Notes: generated by a model not told the origin, from the letters alone. Positions 12,620-22,801 are shown, counted from the stretch's first letter. The stretch: 64,000 nucleotides of DNA from Cellulosimicrobium terreum (GCA_014803435.1 JACYFD010000007.1:1-64000), one strand, 5' to 3'. Translations and numbers: made by a program.

Positions 12620-13654
12620 ATGCGCGCGATCGTGGCCCGTGAGGCGGGCGGCCCTGACGTCCTCGACCACACCGAGCTCCCGGACCCGACGCCCGGTCCG
12701 GGCGAGCTGCTCGTCCGCTCAGCGGTCGCGGGCGTGAACTTCATCGACACGTACCAGCGCTCCGGCGTGTACCCGATGCCGTTCCCGCACGTCGTGGGAG
12801 GCGAGGGCGCCGGGACCGTGGTCGCGGTCGGACCCGCCACCGGCGCGACCGCCGACGACCCGGTGTTCGCCGTCGGCGACCGTGTGGTCTGGACGGACGC
12901 ACCCGGGTCGTACGCCGAGCTCGTGGTCGTCCCCGCACGCAGGGCGCTGGCAGTCCCGGACGCCGTCTCCCTCGAGGACGCGACCGCCGCCGCGCTCCAG
13001 GGCCTCACCGCGCACTACCTGTGCACGTCCTCCTACCCCGTCCGGCCCGGCGACCGGGTCCTCGTCCACGCCGGCGCGGGCGGCGTCGGGCTGCTGCTCA
13101 CGCAGATGCTCGTCGCGCGGGGCGGGCACGTGATCTCGACGGTCTCGACGCCACAGAAGGCGGAGCTCGCGCGCGGCGCGGGGGCCGAGCACGTGATCGA
13201 GTACACGGCCCTGGGCGACCTCACGCACGACCTTCCGGAGATCGTGCGCGGTCTCACCGGTGGCGAAGGGGTGGCTGCGGTCTACGACTCGGTGGGAAGG
13301 GACACGTTCGACGCCTCCCTCGCGAGCCTGCGCCGCCGCGGGGTGCTCGTCCTGTTCGGCGGGTCGTCGGGGCAGGTGCCGCCGTTCGACCCGCAGCGCC
13401 TCAACGCAGGCGGGTCGCTCACGCTCACGCGCCCCAAGCTCGCCGACTTCTCGGTCACCCGGGCCGAGCTGACCGAGCGCGCGTCCGAGGTGCTCGGCGC
13501 GGTCGCGGGCGGGACGCTGCACGTGCGGGTCGGTGCCACGTACCCGCTCACCGAGGCCGCCGAGGCCCACCGGGCCCTCGAGGGCCGGGGCACGACGGGA
13601 AAGGTGCTCCTCGAGACCGGTGACCAGTCGTCGCACACCGGCGAGCGCGCATGA
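12620..13654 (+). CDS. NADPH:quinone reductase, zinc-free MDR family
   Basis: A 344-residue medium-chain reductase of the QOR group, expected to reduce quinones with NADPH. Seen are GVNFIDTYQRSGVYPMPFP, VVGGEGAGTVVAVG, and the nucleotide-binding HAGAGGVGLLLTQM followed by a conserved Rossmann domain. No catalytic or structural zinc ligands of alcohol dehydrogenases are present. The gene is probably transcribed as a leaderless message, and its stop overlaps the next start as ATGA. Confidence 0.88.
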   Translation: MRAIVAREAGGPDVLDHTELPDPTPGPGELLVRSAVAGVNFIDTYQRSGVYPMPFPHVVGGEGAGTVVAVGPATGATADDPVFAVGDRVVWTDAPGSYAELVVVPARRALAVPDAVSLEDATAAALQGLTAHYLCTSSYPVRPGDRVLVHAGAGGVGLLLTQMLVARGGHVISTVSTPQKAELARGAGAEHVIEYTALGDLTHDLPEIVRGLTGGEGVAAVYDSVGRDTFDASLASLRRRGVLVLFGGSSGQVPPFDPQRLNAGGSLTLTRPKLADFSVTRAELTERASEVLGAVAGGTLHVRVGATYPLTEAAEAHRALEGRGTTGKVLLETGDQSSHTGERA

Positions 13655-13923
13655 GCTGGGACTGGGTCCCTCCGCGCCCAGGAGAGGAGAACGGGTCCGA
13701 CGGCGGACCCTCGCCCGTGCTTCGACGCGCGGTGACGGTCCTCGCCGTGCTCGTCACGGGTGCCTTCGTCGCCTACTACCTCACGGTCTGGGTGGACGGC
13801 GCGCACGACCGGTGCGTCGCGGACGTCCCGGGCGTCGACCCCGACCAGGTCGTCGCGACCTGGCACTGGTGGCCGCCCCGCACGGAGTGCGGCTACGCGA
13901 TCGAGGACGGCACGCTCGCCTGA
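13651..13923 (+). CDS. Small membrane protein of unknown function
   Basis: A 90-residue protein I do not recognise. It has a hydrophilic N-terminus, one membrane helix at about residues 25-46 (VLRRAVTVLAVLVTGAFVAYY), and a C-terminal part with two cysteines (DRCVADVP and TECGYA) that would lie outside and could form a disulfide. The ATG overlaps the upstream stop as ATGA. Its 3' end overlaps the convergent thiD by 31 bases. Confidence 0.65.
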   Translation: MSWDWVPPRPGEENGSDGGPSPVLRRAVTVLAVLVTGAFVAYYLTVWVDGAHDRCVADVPGVDPDQVVATWHWWPPRTECGYAIEDGTLA

Positions 13924-14891
13924 AGCGCATGCAGGTGGTCCACCGGGCCGCGCCCGGATCCCACCCGCAGCGCGGCGCCCGCGCGGAGCGCACCGGTGAG
14001 CCAGTCCTTCGCGTCCCGCGCAGCCTCCGGCCAGCCTGCCCGCTGCGGTCGCAGCGCCGCGAGCGCCGCCGACAGCGAGCAGCCCGTCCCGTGCGTGTGC
14101 GGCGTGTCGACGCGCTCGGCGTCGAACAGGGTCGCACGTCCCGCCGTGCCGGGCTCGACTGCAGTGCCGGGCTCGACTGCAGTGCCGGGCTCAGCCGCGG
14201 GGCCGGGCTCGACGAGCGCGTCCGGAGACGTCGGCCCGTCCAGGTGCCCGCCCTTGAGCAGCACCGCGGCCCCGCTCGCCGCCGCGAAGGAACGCGCCTG
14301 GTCGAGGGCCGCGTCCCACGTGGTCGCGCGGTCCGCGCCGACGAGCACGGCGAGCTCGGGGACATTGGGCGTCACGACGTCGGCACGGGAGGCGAGGTCG
14401 CGCACCGCCTGCTCCGCGCCGGCGTCGAGCAGGCGATGGCCCGACGTCGCGACCATCACCGGGTCGAGCACCACCCACGGGAGCGGCGTGCCCGCCGCGC
14501 GGCGCGCCGTCGCCAGGTCGTCGAGCCACGCCGCGATCTCGCGCGCATTCGGCTCGTCGGCGACCATGCCGATCTTCACGGCGTCGATCACCACGTCGTC
14601 GGACACGGCGTCGAGCTGGGCGCGCAGGAACTCGCGCCCCGGCACGTGCACCGACCGCACGCCGTGGGTGTTCTGCGCGACCAGCGCGGTGGTCACCGCC
14701 ATCCCGTACGCGCCGTGGGCGCAGAACGCCTTGAGGTCGGCCTGGATCCCCGCACCGCCGGTCGGGTCGGTCCCGGCGATCGACAGGACGCGCGGACGCG
14801 ACGGCGGGGCGCCCGTCCCGGCCGGTACCACGGAAGGTGCCGGCCACGTCGAGATCGTGGGTGACGCAGAGGTTGCGGACGCGAGCGGCAT
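13893..14891 (-). CDS. thiD: Hydroxymethylpyrimidine/phosphomethylpyrimidine kinase
   Basis: Phosphorylates HMP and HMP-P for thiamine synthesis. The 332-residue ribokinase-fold protein has SIAGTDPTGGAGIQADLK, DAVKIGMVA, VVLDPVMVATSGHRLL and THGTGCSLSAALAAL. It is longer than the usual 260-280 residues: about 30 residues precede the fold, and an EPGTAV repeat segment is inserted after KGGHLDG. The ATG is nine bases after the GGGA that ends the TPP riboswitch, which supports this start. It stands alone, controlled by that riboswitch. Confidence 0.92.
   Translation of the reverse strand: MPLASATSASPTISTWPAPSVVPAGTGAPPSRPRVLSIAGTDPTGGAGIQADLKAFCAHGAYGMAVTTALVAQNTHGVRSVHVPGREFLRAQLDAVSDDVVIDAVKIGMVADEPNAREIAAWLDDLATARRAAGTPLPWVVLDPVMVATSGHRLLDAGAEQAVRDLASRADVVTPNVPELAVLVGADRATTWDAALDQARSFAAASGAAVLLKGGHLDGPTSPDALVEPGPAAEPGTAVEPGTAVEPGTAGRATLFDAERVDTPHTHGTGCSLSAALAALRPQRAGWPEAARDAKDWLTGALRAGAALRVGSGRGPVDHLHALQASVPSSIA
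14146..14216 (-). repeat. 18-bp in-frame tandem repeat in thiD
   Basis: Two exact copies of an 18-base unit (14146-14163, 14164-14181) are followed by two diverged copies up to about 14216. They encode successive Glu-Pro-Gly-Thr-Ala-Val-like hexapeptides in a loop between conserved kinase motifs. Being multiples of three, they keep the frame. Confidence 0.85.
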
Positions 14892-14900
14892 CGGCGGACA

Positions 14901-14972
14901 TCCCTTCGCTGGTGCGAGCCAGAGCAGGTTCGACGGGTGTGATCTCAGCCCCGCGGCGGGGCACCCCGTGTC
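14901..14972 (-). promoter_or_regulatory. TPP (THI element) riboswitch
   Basis: The minus strand carries the conserved core: ACGGGGTGCC, then GGGGCTGAGATCACACCC, CGAACCTG and CACCAGCGAAGGGA. These are the hallmark CTGAGA and ACCTG elements of thiamine pyrophosphate aptamers. The terminal GAAGGGA doubles as the Shine-Dalgarno of thiD, so control is probably at translation: TPP binding hides the ribosome site. No separate terminator hairpin lies between aptamer and start codon. Confidence 0.93.
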
Positions 14973-14982
14973 GTTCGCGGTC

Positions 14983-14988
14983 ATCCTA
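14983..14988 (-). promoter_or_regulatory. -10 box of thiD
   Basis: TAGGAT on the minus strand would start the transcript near 14976, just before the riboswitch. No clear -35 is present. Confidence 0.5.
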
Positions 14989-15027
14989 GACCGCGCGCGT
15001 GATCCTGCGTTCGAGCGGGCCGCGGAC

Positions 15028-15049
15028 GGGCGACACGATCGAGTCGCCC
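15028..15049 (-). terminator. Hairpin downstream of yceI
   Basis: A perfect 7-bp stem GGGCGAC/GTCGCCC with an 8-base loop lies 68 bases after the yceI stop and upstream of the thiD promoter. No T-tract follows, so the assignment is weak. Confidence 0.4.
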
Positions 15050-15116
15050 TTCGAGCGTGTCCGTCGCGCGGGCAACCGGCTCCTCGTCGAGACGCTCGCC
15101 GACCTCCGAGTCCCTC

Positions 15117-15785
15117 TCAGGACTGGTGGATCGCCTCGCCCGCGATCTCGATCTGGACCTTCTTCCCGACGAGGAACCCGCCGGTCTCGAGCAGGACGTT
15201 CCACACGAGGCCGTAGTCCTCGCGGTCGAACGAGCCGGTCGCGTGGAAGCCGAAGATGTCGCGCTCGTAGGGGTCCCGGCGCGCACCGCCGTAGCGCATC
15301 GTGAGGTCGATGGGGTGTGTCACGCCGCGGATCGTCAGCAGGCCGCTGAGGAGGAAGCGGCCGGCCTCGGCCGGCGAGACGCGGTCAGCGGCGACCGTCG
15401 CGCGCTCGGGCGAGCGGTTGCGCAGCCGTGCCCACGCGAGGATCGCGTCGTCCTGCGCGCCCTGCCAGCGCACGCCCGTGCTGCGGAACTCGAGCGTCGG
15501 GAAGTTCTCGACGTCGAGGAAGTCGGCGCTGTGCAGGTGCACGTCGCGGTCGGGGTTGTGGGTCGTGAGGCTCGTGGCGTCGATCGACGCGGCCACGACG
15601 GACCGCAGCGGGTCCTCCGCCACGACGATCGTCGCGTCGGCGCGCGTGAACTCGCCGCGGATCGGGGAGACCATCATGTGCTGGCCGACGAACCCGACCC
15701 GCTTGTGCGCCTCGTCGAGGGTGTACGTCCCCGCGTCGGGGACGCTCATCCCGTTCCACTGCCGCACGGGCCGTGTCGTCGTCAT
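15117..15785 (-). CDS. YceI-family lipocalin-like protein
   Basis: A 222-residue YceI-family protein, a beta-barrel that in relatives binds isoprenoid or other lipophilic ligands. Seen are GTYTLDEAHKRVGFVGQHMM near the N-terminus, DVENFPTLEFRST, LTIRGVTHPIDL and VGKKVQIEIAGEA at the end. There is no signal peptide, so it is probably cytoplasmic. The ATG has GGAGG upstream. A palindromic operator of MarR type precedes it. Confidence 0.9.
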   Translation of the reverse strand: MTTTRPVRQWNGMSVPDAGTYTLDEAHKRVGFVGQHMMVSPIRGEFTRADATIVVAEDPLRSVVAASIDATSLTTHNPDRDVHLHSADFLDVENFPTLEFRSTGVRWQGAQDDAILAWARLRNRSPERATVAADRVSPAEAGRFLLSGLLTIRGVTHPIDLTMRYGGARRDPYERDIFGFHATGSFDREDYGLVWNVLLETGGFLVGKKVQIEIAGEAIHQS

Positions 15786-15869
15786 GGGTCGCCTCCGGCG
15801 TCGTCGGACGAGTCGCGACGCCGTCGTCTGCTCGTGGTGGTGAGGTGTCACCCTGAGCATCCCCGATCC

Positions 15870-15889
15870 ATAGGTGAAAGTTCAACTAT
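15870..15889. promoter_or_regulatory. Palindromic operator in front of yceI
   Basis: The 20-base inverted repeat ATAGGTGAA-AG-TTCAACTAT has one mismatch between its 9-base arms. Such TTGAA/TTCAA palindromes are typical MarR-family sites. It lies 85 bases upstream of yceI and just past the SDR stop. No MarR gene is nearby, so the regulator is unknown. Confidence 0.55.
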
Positions 15890-15922
15890 GAACGGGTGAC
15901 GTTCCGTACAGCACCCCACATG

Positions 15923-16798
15923 TCAGCGAGTCGGCAGGTCCCCCGGCATCGGGTCGTCGTCGCCCCAGCGGGTCACGCGGAGGCGACGCCCGTCCGCGCC
16001 CGGCACGTCGCCGTCGGACCGACCTGCGCCGTCGACCGCCGCGCGGAGCGAGGCAGGCGAGTCGTGCGTGACGCGGACGAAGGCGCCGGAGTAGGCGTCG
16101 AGCTCGCCGCGTGCGATCGCGACGACCATCTCGACGGTCCGCTCGACCGGCGTCCACTGCGTGCGACCGACGTGCATGTCCATCGAGCCGGTCATGTCCG
16201 TCCGCACGACGCCCGGCGCGAGCTCGAACGTGCGCAGTCCGTGCGCGAACCCCGAGCGGTGCAGGTTCGCTCCGATCCGCAGGAGCGCCGTCTTGCTGGC
16301 GTTGTAGGCGCTCGCCCCGTCCATGTCGTGCGAGCCCGCCCCGCTGTTGAGGTCGACGACCCGCCCACCGCCGCGCGCGAGCATCCCCGGGACCACCGCT
16401 CGGGAGAGGAGGAACGGCCCTCGCACGTTGGTCTCGACGACCGCCCACCACTCGTCCGGGTCGGCCTCCCACAAGGGGACCTCGGCGTCGACACGACCCG
16501 CGTTGTTCACGAGCAGGTCGACGCCCCCGAGCGCGTCCACGGCCGCGCCGACGGCGGCAGCGACCGCCTCGGCGTCCGTGACGTCCGCAGCGAGCACGAC
16601 GGCGCGCCCCGCGGTCCCGGACTCCCCGGACCCCAGCGCGGCGATCTCCTCCGCCACGCCAGCGAGCCGGTCCGCGTCGCGCGCGAGCAGAGCGACGTCG
16701 ATCCCGGTGGCCGCGAGGCCCACGGCGATCGCACGGCCGATGCCGCGCGACGCGCCGGTGACGAGCGCCGTCCGCGCGGGCGGGACCGCCGGCGTCAT
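15923..16798 (-). CDS. Short-chain dehydrogenase/reductase
   Basis: A 291-residue classical SDR. The cofactor motif TGASRGIG is near residue 14, NNAG follows at the usual distance, and the catalytic YNASK carries Tyr and Lys. ARDADR after beta-2 hints at NADP. The substrate is not evident. The C-terminal 40 residues are variable. Its ATG overlaps the pheT stop as ATGA, so it is made from the phenylalanyl-tRNA synthetase operon. Confidence 0.88.
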   Translation of the reverse strand: MTPAVPPARTALVTGASRGIGRAIAVGLAATGIDVALLARDADRLAGVAEEIAALGSGESGTAGRAVVLAADVTDAEAVAAAVGAAVDALGGVDLLVNNAGRVDAEVPLWEADPDEWWAVVETNVRGPFLLSRAVVPGMLARGGGRVVDLNSGAGSHDMDGASAYNASKTALLRIGANLHRSGFAHGLRTFELAPGVVRTDMTGSMDMHVGRTQWTPVERTVEMVVAIARGELDAYSGAFVRVTHDSPASLRAAVDGAGRSDGDVPGADGRRLRVTRWGDDDPMPGDLPTR

Positions 16799-19391
16799 GC
16801 CCGCAGCTCCGCCCCGACGCGCTCGTGCGCTGCCGCGACGGCACCCTCGCGCACGCGCGCGACGTCGTCGGCGGTCAACGTCCGGTCCGCCGCCCGCAGA
16901 CGCAGGGAGAACGCGAGGGACTTGCGCCCCTCACCCACCTGGGCGCCGGAGAAGACGTCGAAGAGCGCGATCTCCTCGAGCAGGTCGCCCGCCCCGTCCG
17001 CGACCGCCGCGCGCAGCACCTCAGCCGGCACGTCGGCGTCCACGACGAACGCGAGGTCCTCCTTCGCGGCGGGGAACGCGGACACGGGCGCCGCCTGGAC
17101 GGGGTCGTGGTCCGTCGCGGCCAGGAGCACGGTGAGGTCGACCTCGAACGCGACCGCGCGCGCCGGCAGGCCGAGGTTCTCGAGCACCTTGGGGTGCAGC
17201 TCGCCCGCGTGCCCGACGACGGTCCCGTCCACGAGCTCGAGCCGTGCGCAGCGACCGGGATGGAACGGGGCACGTGCCGTGTCCGCGACGACCGACACCG
17301 GGACACCGACCCGGTCGGCGACGAGTCGCGCCGCACCGAGCGCGTCCGTCCAGTCCGCCGCCCGACCGGCACCCCACCAGCCGGCACGCTCGCGCCGGCC
17401 CACCAGGACGCCCGCGACGTGGCGCGGCTGGTCGGGCACCGCGGCGGCGATCGCCGCGAGGTCGTCGTCGCTCGGGCGCGTGCCACCCGGCAGCGCGGGC
17501 GCCGCGGGCGCGTCCGGACGCGGGTGCGTCACGAGGCCGACCTCGAACAGCGCGACGTCGGGCAGGCCGCGACCGACGTTGCGGCGCACCGTCTCGAGCA
17601 GCGTGCAGAGCAGGTCCGTACGCAGCAGCGGCCGGTCCTCGGCGAGCGGGTTGACCAGCCGCAGCGTCCGACGTCGCTCGTCGTCGGCCCCGAGCCGCAG
17701 CGCGTCGAGCTCGGCCGTCCCGACGAACGGGTAGCTGAGCGTCTCGACGAGACCGTCCTCGGCGAGCGCGCGCGCGACCGACCGGCGGACCTGCTGCTCG
17801 TGCGTGAGCCCGCGCCCGCCGGGCGCGGCGGGAAGCACGGACGGGATCCGGTCGTAGCCGACCAGCCGGGCGACCTCCTCGACGAGCTCGGCCGGCTCGG
17901 TGAGGTCGGGCCGCCACGACGGTGGGGTCACGACGAGCGTCTCGGCGACGGCGTCGCCGTCCATCGCGCGCTCGACCGTGCACCCGATCGCCGTGAGCGT
18001 GTCCCGCACCTGCTCGGGCGTGTACGGAACGCCGACGAGACGCTCGGCCTCCGCGAGCGGGAGGCGGACCGGTGCCGGCGCGGGCACGCGGTCGAGGTCG
18101 CTCACCGCCGGGTCGGCCGTGCCGCCCCCGAGCTCGACGAGCAGGTCGACGACGCGCTGCGCGGCGACCGCGGGCAGCCGCGGGTCGACGCCGCGCTCGA
18201 ACCGCTTGGCCGCCTCGCTCGACAGCTTGTGCCGACGCGACGTGCGCGCGACCGACACCGGGTCGAAGTGCGCGGCTTCGACGAGGACCGCCGAGGTCGT
18301 CGGGCCGACCTCCGACGACGCGCCCCCCATGACGCCCGACAGACCGAGCACGCGCGACGCGCGCTCGCCCTCGGGCGAGTCGGTGATGAGCAGGTCCTCG
18401 GGGTCGAGCGCACGGTCGACACCGTCGAGGGTGACGAGGCGCTCCCCCGGCGCCGCACGCCGGACGACGATCGGCGCGGCGACCTGGTCGAGGTCGTACG
18501 CGTGCAGCGGCTGGCCCAGGTCGAGCATGACGTAGTTCGTCACGTCGACGGCGAGCGAGATCGGCCGCATGCCCGACGCCGTGAGTCGGCGCTGCATCCA
18601 GGACGGGGTCGGTGCGGCTGGGTCGATCCCCCGGACGACGCGCGTGACGAAGCGGTCGCAGCCGACCGTGCCGTGGACCGGCGCGGCGTCGTCGACCTCC
18701 ACGGGGAACCCGTCGGGCGTCGCGCCCGGCAGCGGGGCTGACAGCACGCCCGGCAGGCCGGGGTCGGTGAAGCGCGCCCCGGTCGAGTGCGCGTACTCGC
18801 GCGCCACGCCGCGGTAGGAGAACGCGTAGCCACGGTCGGGCGTCACGTTGATCTCGAGCACCTCGTCGCCGAGGCCGAGGAGCGCGACGGCGTCCTGGCC
18901 CGGCGTGAGGTCGGCGGCGTCGTACCCGAGCCGGGGCAGGACGATGATGCCGTCGTGGTCCTCCCCGAGGCCGAGCTCCTTGGCCGAGCAGATCATGCCG
19001 TCGGACACGTGCCCATAGGTCTTGCGGCTCGCGATGGCGAACGGACCGGGCAGGACCGCGCCCGGCAGGGCCACGACCACGAGGTCGTCGGGTGCGAAGT
19101 TGTGCGCGCCGCACACGATGCCGCGCGGCTCGCCGCCCTCGGAGCAGGGGACGCCGTCGACGTTGTGCGCACCGACGTCGACCAGGCACCAGTTGATGGT
19201 CTTGCCGTTCTTCTGCGGCTCGGGCGTCATCTCGAGCACCCGGCCGACCGCGAGGGGTCCCGTCACGGCTGCGCCGTGGATCGCCTCCTCCTCGAGACCG
19301 ACGCGGACGAGGTCGGCAGCGAGCTGCTCGGCCGTGAGGCCCGCCGGCAGGTCGACGTGCTCGCCGAGCCAGTCGATGGCGACGTACGGCA

Positions 19392-19392
<1 letters not shown>
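16795..19392 (-). CDS. pheT: Phenylalanyl-tRNA synthetase beta subunit
   Basis: Forms the alpha2-beta2 enzyme with PheS. The 865-residue protein begins MPYVAIDWLGEHVDL and shows the tRNA-binding OB domain (about 40-155), the B3/B4 editing region, the B5 domain and the C-terminal anticodon-binding FDX-ACB domain (VSAFPAAKEDLAFVVD). The ATG overlaps the pheS stop by one base as TGATG, giving coupled synthesis of the two subunits. Confidence 0.96.
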
Positions 19393-20525
<1,133 letters not shown>

Positions 20526-20625
20526 TCAGCGGGGACGACGGCCCGACAGCTGCGTCACGCACGTGCGTCACGAGCGCGAGCCGTCCGGCCGGGTGCGCGG
20601 GCGCGCGCTGGGGCGCGTCGGCGTC

Positions 20626-20631
20626 ATTCTA
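20626..20631 (-). promoter_or_regulatory. -10 box of the pheST operon
   Basis: TAGAAT on the minus strand gives a transcript start near 20619. No consensus -35 is found. The 290-base space upstream of pheS holds this box, the hairpin at 20656-20672 and a CGTGACGCA direct repeat in the leader; I see no gene in it. Confidence 0.5.
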
Positions 20632-20655
20632 GGGCGCCCGTCCGGGGCCGGTCCG

Positions 20656-20672
20656 TCCCGCCGTGGGCGGGA
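20656..20672. terminator. Hairpin between thpR and pheS
   Basis: TCCCGCC-GTG-GGCGGGA is a perfect 7-bp stem with a 3-base loop, about 120 bases after the thpR stop and before the pheS promoter. It has no T-tract; terminator function is inferred. Confidence 0.4.
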
Positions 20673-20792
20673 TCGGTGCGCGCGTCAGTCGCGCAGGCCC
20701 GTGACAGGCCTGGGAAATCGTCGATCAGCTCGCGTGCGCACCTGGCCATCCTCGCACACGGGTCCCCCGACGACCGGGCCGACGATCGCTCG

Positions 20793-21449
20793 TCAGCGGG
20801 CGACGCCGGCGAGCGGCAGACGGTCGAGCACGTGGTGGACCGGACGGCCCGAGGCGTCGCCGAGGTCGGACGCGACGAGGTCGAGCGTGCCCGCGACCCA
20901 GTTCGGTCCCGCGTAGACGGACAGCGCGGCCGCGGGTCCCGCGAGGGGGTCGCTCACGGGTGGCTCGGCGCGGTCACCCCCGCCCGACCGGGCCCGCACC
21001 GAGGCCCGGCGCTGCGCCTGGCGGGCACCGGCTGCCGCCCGCGCCACGGTGAGGTGCGCACGCTGCCGAGGACGCCTGTCCACGCGCACCCCCGCGTCCC
21101 CGGCCGCGATGGCGACCGCCACGCTGAGCTCACGCAGCGCGTCCGTGTCCTCGCCCCCGACGCCGACCCACGCCGTCCGCCGGTCGAAGACCCCCGCGCC
21201 GCGCAGGCGGAGCTCCAGTGGCGCGACCTCGCGCGCCACCGGGGCTAGCGCGGTGGCCAGGTCCGCCACGGCGCCCTCCGGGACGTCGCCGAAGAACGAG
21301 ACCGTCACGTGCCACAGCTCCGGCGCGGTCCAGCGCACGAGGGGACCACCGTCGGGACGGCGCGCCTCCAGCGCCTGGACGCCGGCGAGGGCCAGCGCCA
21401 GGTGGTCGAGCGCCGCACCGTCCGGGTACAGGGCGGCGAAGAGCCTCAC
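20793..21449 (-). CDS. thpR: 2H phosphodiesterase, RNA 2',3'-cyclic phosphodiesterase type
   Basis: The 218-residue protein has the two HxTx motifs of the 2H family, HVTV near residue 48 and HLTV near 135, that hydrolyse 2',3'-cyclic phosphate on RNA. The middle section FDRRTAWVGVGG is typical. The region after the second motif has a variable glycine/arginine-rich loop. The GTG start overlaps the TrmH-family stop as GTGA, continuing the infC-rpmI-rplT run. Confidence 0.88.
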   Translation of the reverse strand: MRLFAALYPDGAALDHLALALAGVQALEARRPDGGPLVRWTAPELWHVTVSFFGDVPEGAVADLATALAPVAREVAPLELRLRGAGVFDRRTAWVGVGGEDTDALRELSVAVAIAAGDAGVRVDRRPRQRAHLTVARAAAGARQAQRRASVRARSGGGDRAEPPVSDPLAGPAAALSVYAGPNWVAGTLDLVASDLGDASGRPVHHVLDRLPLAGVAR

Positions 21450-22342
21450 GCGGGCGACCCCCGGTGGGCGCGGCTCGACGCGTACAGGCAGACGGTGGCC
21501 GCCGTCGCGAGGTTGAGCGACTCGGCGCGCCCGCGGATGGGCACCCGCACGACGGCGTCCGCGAGCTCGCGGTCCGTCGCGGGCAGACCCCACGCCTCGT
21601 TCCCGAACACCCACGCGGTGGGACGCGCCAGGTCGACGCCCCCGGATCCCGCGACGTCGAGCAGGTCGTCGAGGTCGTGGTCGCCGGCGCCGTCGGCAGC
21701 CAGGAGGAGCAGCCCGGCAGCACGCAGCACCGCGGCCGTCTCGGCGAGCGTGACGCCCGAGACGACGGGGACGTGGAAGAGCGAGCCGGCGGTGGAGCGC
21801 ACCACCTTCGGGTTGTGCACGTCGACGCTCTCGCCCGCGAGCACGACGAGGTCTGCTCCGGCCGCGTCCGCCGCACGGATCACGGTCCCGGCGTTCCCCG
21901 GATCGCGCACGGCCGCGAGGACCGCGACGAGCAGCGGACCGTCGGCTCGTGCGCTCGCCGCGCTGAGCGCGGACTCCAGCCCGGGTCGCTCCGCACGCAC
22001 GACCGCGACGACGCCCTGCGCGTCCGGGCTCATCGCGGCCAGCACCTCGGCGGTGCCCACGTGGAGGAACAGGCCGGCGGACCGTGCGTCGGCGACGATC
22101 TCGGCGTAGCGCCGACCGGAGTCGGGCGTGACGTACAGGTCGCGCACGAGATCCCGGGCGTGCCGCACGGCCTCACGGACGGCTTGCGGTCCCTCGACCA
22201 GGTACTGCCCGTGCCGTGAACGCGCCGAACGCCCGGACAGGGCCCGGACCGCCCTGACCCGGTCGCTGCGAGGATTCGTCAGCGTCGGGTCGAGGGGGTC
22301 GGGCGCCGGCCGGGCGTCCGTGGCGTCGGTGCGGCTGTTCAG
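21446..22342 (-). CDS. TrmH/SpoU-family RNA 2'-O-methyltransferase with probable CTG start
   Basis: A SPOUT methyltransferase: the knot motifs are [28 protein letters not shown] and [15 protein letters not shown]. The family N-terminal domain, [14 protein letters not shown] then [16 protein letters not shown], is fully encoded but lies upstream of the first GTG at 22168, and no ATG, GTG or TTG is in frame before it. A CTG at 22342 has GAAGG seven bases upstream and overlaps the rplT stop as CTGA, giving 298 residues. I take this as the start. It probably modifies 23S rRNA; the exact site is unknown. Confidence 0.85.
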   Translation of the reverse strand: MNSRTDATDARPAPDPLDPTLTNPRSDRVRAVRALSGRSARSRHGQYLVEGPQAVREAVRHARDLVRDLYVTPDSGRRYAEIVADARSAGLFLHVGTAEVLAAMSPDAQGVVAVVRAERPGLESALSAASARADGPLLVAVLAAVRDPGNAGTVIRAADAAGADLVVLAGESVDVHNPKVVRSTAGSLFHVPVVSGVTLAETAAVLRAAGLLLLAADGAGDHDLDDLLDVAGSGGVDLARPTAWVFGNEAWGLPATDRELADAVVRVPIRGRAESLNLATAATVCLYASSRAHRGSPA

Positions 22343-22725
22343 GCCGCGGCCTTCGGCGCGTTGACGTCCTCCGGGAGGGCGTCCTTCGCGACCTGGACGA
22401 GTGCGTTGAACGCAACCACGTCGTTCACCGCGAGCTCAGCGAGCAGGCGACGGTCGACCTCGACACCCGCGGCCTTGAGGCCCTGGATGAGGCGGTTGTA
22501 CGTCAGGCCCTGGGCGCGCGACGCCGCGTTGATGCGCTGGATCCACAGCTTGCGGAAGTCTCCCTTGCGCGCCTTGCGGTCACGGTAGGAGTAGACGAGG
22601 GAGTGGGTGACCTGCTCCTTCGCCTTGCGGTAGAGGCGCGAGCGCTGGCCGCGGTAGCCGCTGGCGCGCTCGAGGGTCGTACGGCGCTTCTTCTGGGCGT
22701 TGACCGCCCGCTTCACGCGTGCCAC
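22339..22725 (-). CDS. rplT: 50S ribosomal protein L20
   Basis: The 128-residue protein has the basic N-terminus [15 protein letters not shown] and the globular [24 protein letters not shown] region. L20 binds 23S rRNA early in assembly. It follows rpmI by 76 bases. Its TGA stop overlaps the CTG start of the methyltransferase gene. Confidence 0.97.
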   Translation of the reverse strand: MARVKRAVNAQKKRRTTLERASGYRGQRSRLYRKAKEQVTHSLVYSYRDRKARKGDFRKLWIQRINAASRAQGLTYNRLIQGLKAAGVEVDRRLLAELAVNDVVAFNALVQVAKDALPEDVNAPKAAA

Positions 22726-22801
22726 GTGATGCTCCTTGCAGTAGTTCGGGTCGGGAAGTGGAGGCGACGGCGCTCACGACGGTGCGTGGGGCGCCGGACG
22801 G

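Noticed and set aside
21446-22168. Methyltransferase read from the internal GTG (240 residues)
   Set aside because: It would lose the conserved [10 protein letters not shown]-terminal part that the DNA still encodes in frame.
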